A DNA stretch of 64,000 nt, from the NCBI GenBank assembly GCA_030737835.1, contig JAUJYN010000019.1:2068433-2132432 (forward strand). The letters run 5' to 3'. The stretch's first letter is position 1, and each line of letters opens with the position of its first letter. This document shows positions 56,978-64,000 of the stretch, piece after piece. Source of the stretch: Acorus gramineus. Taxonomy: Eukaryota > Streptophyta > Magnoliopsida > Acorales > Acoraceae. The notes below the pieces were generated by a model. The model was not told the DNA's origin. It saw only the letters and a program-made list of their open reading frames with translations, and ran no database searches. The translations under genes and the position numbers were made by a program.

Positions 56978-57377
56978 TGTTATCTGAGTCGGATCAGGAG
57001 GAGGAGCTCCCCGAGGGACCTCAGCAGTAGCGGTGTAGTGCCACATTTCCGCGAGTGTTAGAGGCTATCAGCATCCCTTTTTGATTTGTATGTTTTGTAT
57101 TCTGTGCTTGGGCACACGTTTGTATTATATTTGGATGTCATTGTATATATTGGCTCTCACAGGACAGTTGATTATGTATCGAGTCTGTAATATGCCTTTG
57201 AGTTACAGATTCAGTCTTTTAGCTTCCGCTATTTGTGTATATATCATGTCAGCGTCATTGTTGTCTGTGTTGAAATTGTTGATGTCGTTTAGGGTATGTT
57301 ATTGACCTCTTGTTTAGACTGCTGATATCATATATACACTTGCCGCGTCCCGGGGACGGCCTCCCTGGGGCGCGACA

Positions 57378-57514
57378 ATATTCATAATATAACAAATCAG
57401 TTACATTCATAAATGTTACTAACTTACAAAAAGTGTATAAACATACAGATTAGTTTGGAATGTAACTATATTCTGAAAAATAATTCATATAAGTTTGAAA
57501 AAAACAATTGTAAG
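57378..57514. other. Short host segment between two LTRs
   Basis: AT-rich, with CAGTTACATTC and ATGTTACTAAC, like 53880-54340. No gene. Confidence 0.6.
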
Positions 57515-59690
57515 TGTCACGCCCCAGGCGTCCCCGAGACGTGGCAATAATAAAATATCAGCTATCAATACCTGTGGTCAATAAAGACTCCAACAACAAT
57601 ACACAAGGTCGCAAAGCAAAGATAATGATAACTGAGTGAAAAGCGGAAGCATAATATATAAACAATGTCTGTAAATCAAAAACATTATTACAGACTCGAA
57701 TACATAACACTATCCTCTGAGAGCCAAGTCTAGTCCAAAGAAAATAGAACCTGTGCCACATGCATGATTTACAATACATACAAGACTCTAGGACTGCTGA
57801 CAGCCTCGCACTCGCCACCCGTCGGAAGAAAGCTCCACGCCCATAAGACCACGCCACAGGGAAACTCCAACTCCAAGCCCAACACTGCCCCAGAAAAGAA
57901 ACAGTCTGCGAGGGGTGAGCTACAAGCTCAGTGAGTGGCTGGAAACCAATCACCATACAATAGATTGATATATAAACAATTTCCTTTCAAGGAAAACATG
58001 GGTAGAAACCCAATGGATAACAAAGTCACGCAGCGGCGCGACCATCCTCACCCTCACTCCTGGAGGAAGACTCTTGGGACTTTTGGGGAGAGACCATACC
58101 GTCGGTCGAAGAGACCCGGAATTACTGGTCTACACAACGCTACTAGATCATCTACATCTAGATAACTGCCCAACGATGTCCTTGAACATCGATACGAGAC
58201 CGGACCTAACAACTCTTGGAACGGTCGAACAACGAATGGGTCACGAGGCGGCGTGTCTTCACCTCGTCCTTACCCTCACTCTCGGAGCGAGACTCTTGGG
58301 ACATTTGGAAGAGACTTAGACTGCTCTACACCCTTGGTCCACCGGTAACCCTTTCCCCTGCGTAGCCTCTACCTGGTATACTCCCACGATCAGTACGCTT
58401 CCGACCGCGTCGGTGGTACCTACGGATGGGAGCCCTCTGTCAGGACAGCTGTTATCGTCGGGGAGTGCCTACATCGGATCCAACAAAGGGGAGAACGATT
58501 CCGTACTCGCAACATCATTCGTTAACCCTCTCCCGGGCCTCTACCCGGTACACTCCCACGATCAGTACGCTCCCGAATGCATCGGTGGTACCTACGGGTG
58601 GGAGAACTCTGTCAGGACAGCTACACCCAGGCCTCTTAAACTCACCGCTCTACACCCTTGGTCCACCGGTAGCCCTTTCCCCGGGTAGCCTCTACCTGGT
58701 ATACTCCCATGGTCAGTACGTTCCCGAATGCATCGGTAGTACCTACAGATGGGAGTCCTCTGTCAGGGCAGCTGTAATCCCGAGAAGTTCCTACATCGGA
58801 TCCAACGAAGGGGAGAGCGATCCCATGTTCGCAAAGCGAACCCAATGAAAAACAACCACTCTCGATAATCACTTATCGAGATATCAAAACACAGGCATAA
58901 ACAACAATCTATGCAACACAACTCATATTAACCTTAAAATAATTAACGTCCCTAAACGGGAGTAACTGTACAAGCTAGTGGGTCGTAACATCGCCGACCC
59001 ACCCCACCCTCACCCTCACCCTTTAGGGGTGACATGGGCCTTTTGGGACAGACTAGGCTGCTCTCCACCCTTGGTCCACCAGTAGCCTCTCCCTCGCGTA
59101 GCCTCTACCTGGTATACTCCCACGATCAGCACCCTCCGAACGCATCGGAGGTACCTACAGATGGGAGCCCTCTATCAGGACACTTTTCTAACGCCGGGGA
59201 GTCCCTACTCGGATCCAACAAAGGGGAGAAAACAGCCTACTCACACGGATACGATCCTCTTGGATCCGTCGACAACGATTTCTAACACTACTAATGTCAT
59301 GAATTCTCAAGAATTCCTCCAGGGCGCATAACTAAGATGCGGGGAAACATATATTATAACAACAAGGTTATAATATTCTCTAAGGCATGCTTATACCAAT
59401 ATAATCACATTTTGATTTAAATAAATTAAACTAAATGGGAAACATGCATAGATCAAGGATTTTCAAGCATGGGACATGGTGTCTAGGCATGTATGAGCCT
59501 CTATACATGATACATGGATGTATATCCCTAGCATATAATGTCTAATGTGGCATGGTTACATCATAGCAAAACATGCATTATCAAGATATCTACATATTAT
59601 AGCTAGGGGGCCCCATTGATGCGCGACGCGAGTCTACGCGTGTCGAGCGCATCCCTAGAGAGGGGGGGGGATTGGAATCGAACCACTCAC

Positions 59691-59729
59691 CATACGACCC
59701 GGGACCTCGCGCATCCCATTCGACGAGAT
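59691..59729 (-). other. Predicted 39-nt LTR exon 2 (right type-2 LTR)
   Basis: 39 nt, equal in length to 905-943, flanked by CCTTGCAG and GTGAGTGG on the minus strand. Confidence 0.5.
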
Positions 59730-61357
59730 CTGCAAGGTAGGGGCATCAAGCTTGGTGAGTAACATCACAATTTACACTTAGAATTTACTAGAAATACCAA
59801 AGACTTAGACATGCATGCATACGGGGTCGCACGCATGCGAGCACGCGCGTACACACGCATGCCTGGGTGCCCCAGCACCTACCCGAGACCCTGGGAAGCC
59901 CCACGCATGCCCCAGCACGCGCACGCACGCGCACGCACTGCCCCCAGCCCCGCGCCCAGACGCACACCCAGGGGCACTGCCCCGCGTGCGCGCATGCTCG
60001 CACGCGCCCGCGCGCACTCGCGCGCCCACTTTGCGCGCACTCGCGCGCTCGCGCGCACGTGCCCACGCGCGTCTGGGCACCCGCCTGCGCCCGCCTGCGA
60101 GCGCACGCGCGCAGACTGCCCCCAACGCGCGCCCAGTGTCATGCCCCAGGGCGGCCGTCCCCGAGACGTGGCAGGCATATATAATATCAGCAGTCTACAC
60201 AGGAGATCAATAACATACTCTAAACAACATCAAAAATGACAACACAGACAATAAGGGAGCTGACATAATATATACAAATAGCGGAAGCTCAAACGACTGA
60301 GTCTGTAATTCAAAGACATATCACAGACCCGATACATAATCAACTGTCCTGTGAGAGCCAATATAACGACATCCAAATACAAGTATGCGCCCAAGCACGG
60401 ATAACAATACAAACAATCAAAAGGGATGCTGATGGTCTCTCACTCGCAGAACGTGACGCTGATCTGCTACTGCTGTAGTGCCTCGGGGAGCTCCTCCTTC
60501 AGATCCGACTCAGATATAACTGGAGAAAAATATATGCGAGGGGTGAGCCACACGCTCAGTGAATAGCACAACCCATGCATCACAATTTACATTAACCTTA
60601 AACAATTTATAGTCCCTAACACGGGAGCAACTACATATTCTAGTGCGTCGTTTCATCGCCAACCCACCTCCCCCCTCACCCTCACCTTTCCGGGGGATGA
60701 CATGGGCCTCTTGGGGCATACAAGACCGCTCTCCACCCCTGGTCCACCCGGTAGCCTCTCCCACCCTCGGGCCTCCGCCTGGTATACTCCCACTATCAGT
60801 ACTGTCTGACGCATCGGAGGTACCTACGGGCGGGAGCCCTCTGTCAGGTACAGCCAACGCCGGGGAGTACCTACATCAGATCCAACCAATAAGGAGAAGA
60901 CAGCCTACTCACACGGATACGATCCTCTTGGATCCATCGACACCGATTTGTAACTCTACTAATGTCATGAATTCTCAAGAATTCCTCCAGGGCGCATAAC
61001 TCAGATGCGGGGAGACATATATTATAACAACAAGGTTATAATATTCTCTAAGGCATGCTTATAACTATATGCTCTCATTTTGATTTAATTAGATTAAACT
61101 AGATGGGAACATGCATAGTTCGGGGCTTTCCAATTAAAGGACAAGGTGACTAAACATGCATAGGCCGCTATACATGATATAAGGGTGCATATCCCTAGCA
61201 TACAAAGTCTAAGGTGGCATGGATATATCATATTAATCATGCATGCATAGCTTTATATTTATTACAAGTTAATACACAATTATGGTGCCCCAGGGGAGGG
61301 CAATGCACGCCTACGTGCATCGAACGCCTCCCTACTGGGTTGGATTGTCCCACTCAC

Positions 61358-61393
61358 CGAAACCCGGGTCATTGCGTGATTGTCCGTCAAGAT
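61358..61393 (-). other. Predicted 36-nt LTR exon 2 (60137 LTR)
   Basis: 36 nt. The palindromic core is decayed (AATCACGCAATG), but length and both splice sites are kept. Confidence 0.52.
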
Positions 61394-62630
61394 CTGCAAG
61401 ACATAGGCATTCAATATGGTGAGTAAACTACACAAATACATAAGAAATTTACTAGAAATACCCAATACTCGGACAAGCATGCATACGGACCCGCACGCAT
61501 GCGAGCACGCGCGTACGCACGCGAGTCCGAGTGCCCCGACACCCTCTCGAACCCATGGGCAGCTATACGCACGGCCATCCGCACGTGCGCGCACGAATGC
61601 GCACGCACGCACGCGCCCCTGCGGCCCGGGCGCACTGCCGCGCCCACGCCCACGCGCCCAGACGCGCTGCTGTGCCCCTGCCCGCGCGCCCAGACACGCT
61701 GCCGCGCACGCTCGCGCGCGCCCGCACACACCGCGCGTCCAGCACTGCGCGTACCCGCGCGTACTGCGCCCCTGCGCAGCACGCCCGCGCGTCTGCGGGT
61801 ACGCGGGCTCGCCCGCCAGTGCGCCCGTCTGCGCGCGCCCGCGCCTACCTGTGCGCGCAGACTATTGCGCACGCGCACGGATGACCCCTGCCCGCGCGCC
61901 CAGACACGCTACCGCGCACGCTCGCGTGCGCCCACGTGCACCGCCCGTCCAGCCCTGCGCGTACCCGCGCGTACTGCGCCCCTGCGCAGCACTCCGCGCA
62001 CACGCCCGCGAATACCGCGTGCACTGTGCCCCCGCGTAGCACTCCGCGCGCACGCCCCCGCGTCTGCGCGTACGCGCGCACGCCTGCCAGTGCCCTCGTC
62101 TGCACGCGCCAGCGCCTGCCTGCGCGCGCAGACTCGCCCGCACGTGCGCGTATGACCCCGCACGCGCGTCCGAGCCCCTCCACCCCTCCACAGCCCTCCC
62201 TCACCCCCCCCCCCCCCTAACACCCATGCAAGCAATGCATACTCAAACACACACCCTAAACAAGCATCTAACCTAGCTAGGGGAGGAGAAGGACTTACCC
62301 AAGGAGAGGAGAACAAAGGGAGGAAGCTCGGGTGCCCTTCACGCACCGAAATGCCACCACCAAGACCACCACCACCAAGCCTCTAGCAAGGCCTAACAAA
62401 GGCTGAAATCAGGGGAGAAGGGGAGACCATGAGAGGAGGTAAACAAAGGGGAAAGAAAAACTAAAACCATAGGAAGATAGATCTAGCCCTTACCAATCTT
62501 TTTCCCTTCAATGGCTTTTCTTTTTCAACCACTTCTACTAGCTCCAATGGAGGAAAAATAAGAAGAGGAGGTGTGGATTTGTGTGTGAGAGAGAGAGAGA
62601 GAAGAAGAAGGGGGGACGCCTACAAGGGGG

Positions 62631-62632
<2 letters not shown>

Positions 62633-62664
<32 letters not shown>
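62633..62664. repeat. CA microsatellite
   Basis: About 16 uninterrupted CA units just upstream of the LTR leader; a shorter CA run occupies the same place in element C (51522-51545). Confidence 0.9.
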
Positions 62665-62672
<8 letters not shown>

Positions 62673-64000
62673 TAGGGCAAATTAGGGTTTTTGTGAGGTT
62701 TGACCTTGGGTCAACCTAACCACACAAACAAACAAAATGTTTTGATCAAGTCAACAGTCAAACTTGACTTGGTCAAAGTCATCTTTGACTTGGTCAAGTC
62801 TCCCCATGACTTTCCGCTTGGTCAAAACCCGGATACGATTCAGAACTGCGAAATTCTGAAACGTTACCGGAATTCGATGAAATTTTTGTGAGTGGTTTGA
62901 AATGGCACCAGGACACATAATGTGCAGTTAGATTTTCAATCGGAGTTCTCAAGCTCATGATGATAGCCAAAAGTAGCGGTTCCGATAGAAAAAAGAAAAA
63001 GTTAAAAAACTGCCAGAAATGCTCCAAAGGTGGCCAAAAGGCTAAAAGTGACACATATATAACACCCAGCCTCTTCCAACCTCTTTTTAACCCTCCCCAA
63101 CCCCTCACACATACTCTAACCCATATGCATAGCATGCATGAACACCCTAATGGCCCCCTATGCCATGAAAACCAAGAAAAAAGGGGGAGAGCTCACCTTT
63201 GGAGGGGGAATGAAAGGGGGAGACTCGGGGGCCCTCGATGCACCCGCGACCACCTCAACCACCACCACCACTACCACCACCTTCTCAGCCCTCCTCAGCC
63301 CTCCTATGGCTGCAAATCAGGGGGGGGAGAACAAGATATGAGAGGGTGCTTGAGAGAGAGGAGATCAACAACAACAACAAAACCTACACAAAGTTTTCTC
63401 TTGCACTTGCACCTTCTCCTTCTCTTCTCCTTGAGGAGTTAAAACAAACACTTGGGGGGCTTTGAAAGAGAGAAGAGAGAGCCAAGAATCCCACGTTGGG
63501 AGTGGGAGGGAGAGAGAGAGAGAGAGATTTTGGCAAATAAATATCCTAAAGAGGGATCAAATGACTAAGTCGTCCTTGACCAGAAATTCTGTACGTGCTT
63601 CACTAGAACAGCCATAACTTCCTCAATATAGCTCCGAATTGCACAATTCAAAGTCCGTTGGAAAGCCAAGAAGATTATCTACAACTTTCATGTTTATGCC
63701 AAGATCAAATAATCCCTCCAGCTATTCCGAAATGTGAGCTAAACATTGAACAGGGCTGCTGCCAGAATTTTTCATCCCCGGGGTATACTTGGAAAAATAC
63801 CCATAACTCTTTCTACATGAATCCAGTGTACCTAATTCCACTTTTGTACGAAAGCTAACTCAAAACTGAGCATCTCATAATAAAATCATATTTAAACCTC
63901 TTCATCTTGGATTTTAACAAAATTAAATCCAAATACCAAATCGGAAATACATAACTTATAAGAGAAAAATTATGTAGCCAAATTTTCAATCAGAGAGCTC

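Larger units (their letters stand above)
54350..57377 (+). mobile_element. Solo LTR, type 1
   Basis: TGTTATATATG to GGCGCGACA, 3,028 bp. Flanks ATATG (54345-54349) and ATATT (57378-57382) are a TSD with one mismatch. TATA-like ATAAATAAATC near 54789, intron 1 55130-55857, exon 2 55858-55893, intron 2 55894-56977, one minisatellite unit 56783-56852 with perfect arms GTGGGTCG/CGACCCAC. Confidence 0.9.
60137..63064 (-). mobile_element. Solo LTR nested in right type-2 LTR
   Basis: TGTCATGCCCC at 60137 to CACATATATAACA at 63064, 2,928 bp. TSD CCCAG lies at 60132-60136 and 63065-63069. It sits in the GC-rich intron of its host LTR. Exon 2 61358-61393, intron 1 61394-62298, intron 2 60520-61357, one unit of the G-rich/hairpin repeat (60640-60716) with a decayed hairpin. 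Confidence 0.93.
57515..64000 (-). mobile_element. Type-2 long LTR, right-truncated by window, with nested LTR
   Basis: PBS-proximal end TGTCACGCCCCAGGCG at 57515, preceded by GTAAG. Own sequence is 57515-60136 plus 63070-64000. Comparison with 11812 suggests its 5' end lies about 80 bp beyond the window. GGATCC modules 58330-59250, 39-nt exon 59691-59729, donor side of intron 1 near 63196. The intron-2 acceptor is mutated (TTTTCTGG where the left copy has TTTTCAGG). Confidence 0.82.

Noticed and set aside
63138..63341. Thr-rich plus-strand frame (TTTTTTTT run)
   Set aside because: Antisense of the type-2 LTR leader, where GGT/GTG repeats create low-complexity peptides; the copy at 64-282 behaves the same.

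Overview
This window is repeat-rich nuclear DNA from a flowering plant. No intact ordinary gene is visible. Nearly everything is LTR retrotransposon sequence inserted into one old, intron-bearing plant gene of a transposon-associated type and its flanking DNA-transposon-like sequence. The plant assignment rests on four things: Ty3/gypsy chromovirus polyproteins of the Tekay/Del type (gag with a CCHC knuckle, DSG protease, FIDD reverse transcriptase, HHCC/D,D35E integrase, chromodomain); primer-binding sites matching the 3' end of plant initiator-methionine tRNA; a broken gene resembling the plant-mobile-domain/DUF1985 group; and AT-rich introns with plant-type splice sites. The species cannot be named from the sequence.

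Layout, outermost host first. The host survives as four pieces: 9565-11811, 31304-34367, 51951-54349 and 57378-57514. Everything else is insertion. (1) 1-9564: type-2 LTR, plus strand, running off the left edge; a 3.06-kb type-1 solo LTR (2685-9235, TSD CGTGG) sits in it and carries another solo LTR (3243-6726, TSD GAAAA). (2) 11812-31298: type-2 solo LTR (TSD CAATC) carrying a chimeric LTR (12979-29680), which carries element A (15067-28742, minus strand, with both LTRs), whose 5' LTR carries a solo LTR (24351-27708, TSD TCCAG). This is four levels of nesting. (3) 34368-51945: element C (minus, TSD GATAA), a decayed gag-pol copy whose 5' LTR is split by element B (39413-49499, minus, TSD TCAGC), a gag-only element with long LTRs. 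(4) 54350-57377: solo LTR (ATATG/ATATT). (5) 57515-64000: type-2 LTR, minus strand, running off the right edge, carrying a solo LTR (60137-63064, TSD CCCAG).

The most unusual signal is in the LTRs, which are about 3-3.6 kb each. Nearly every copy, on both strands and in both LTR types, has the same apparent splice architecture: a TATA-like box and a short pyrimidine-rich exon, a strong donor, an extremely GC-rich hypervariable intron, a branch-point-like CTNAC plus TTGCAG acceptor, a tiny exon of exactly 36 nt (39 nt in type 2), a GTGAGTGG donor, a second intron of about 0.8-1.7 kb, and a pyrimidine-tract acceptor near the LTR end. Intron 2 contains a minisatellite (1-4 units per LTR) whose unit joins a G-quadruplex motif to a perfect hairpin. 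Elements A and B also share a block of LTR-derived sequence between gag and a reverse-transcriptase stub, which points to a distinct non-autonomous lineage.

The many long reading frames in the GC-rich stretches (Ala/Arg/Pro/His-rich) are composition artefacts and are not annotated as genes.
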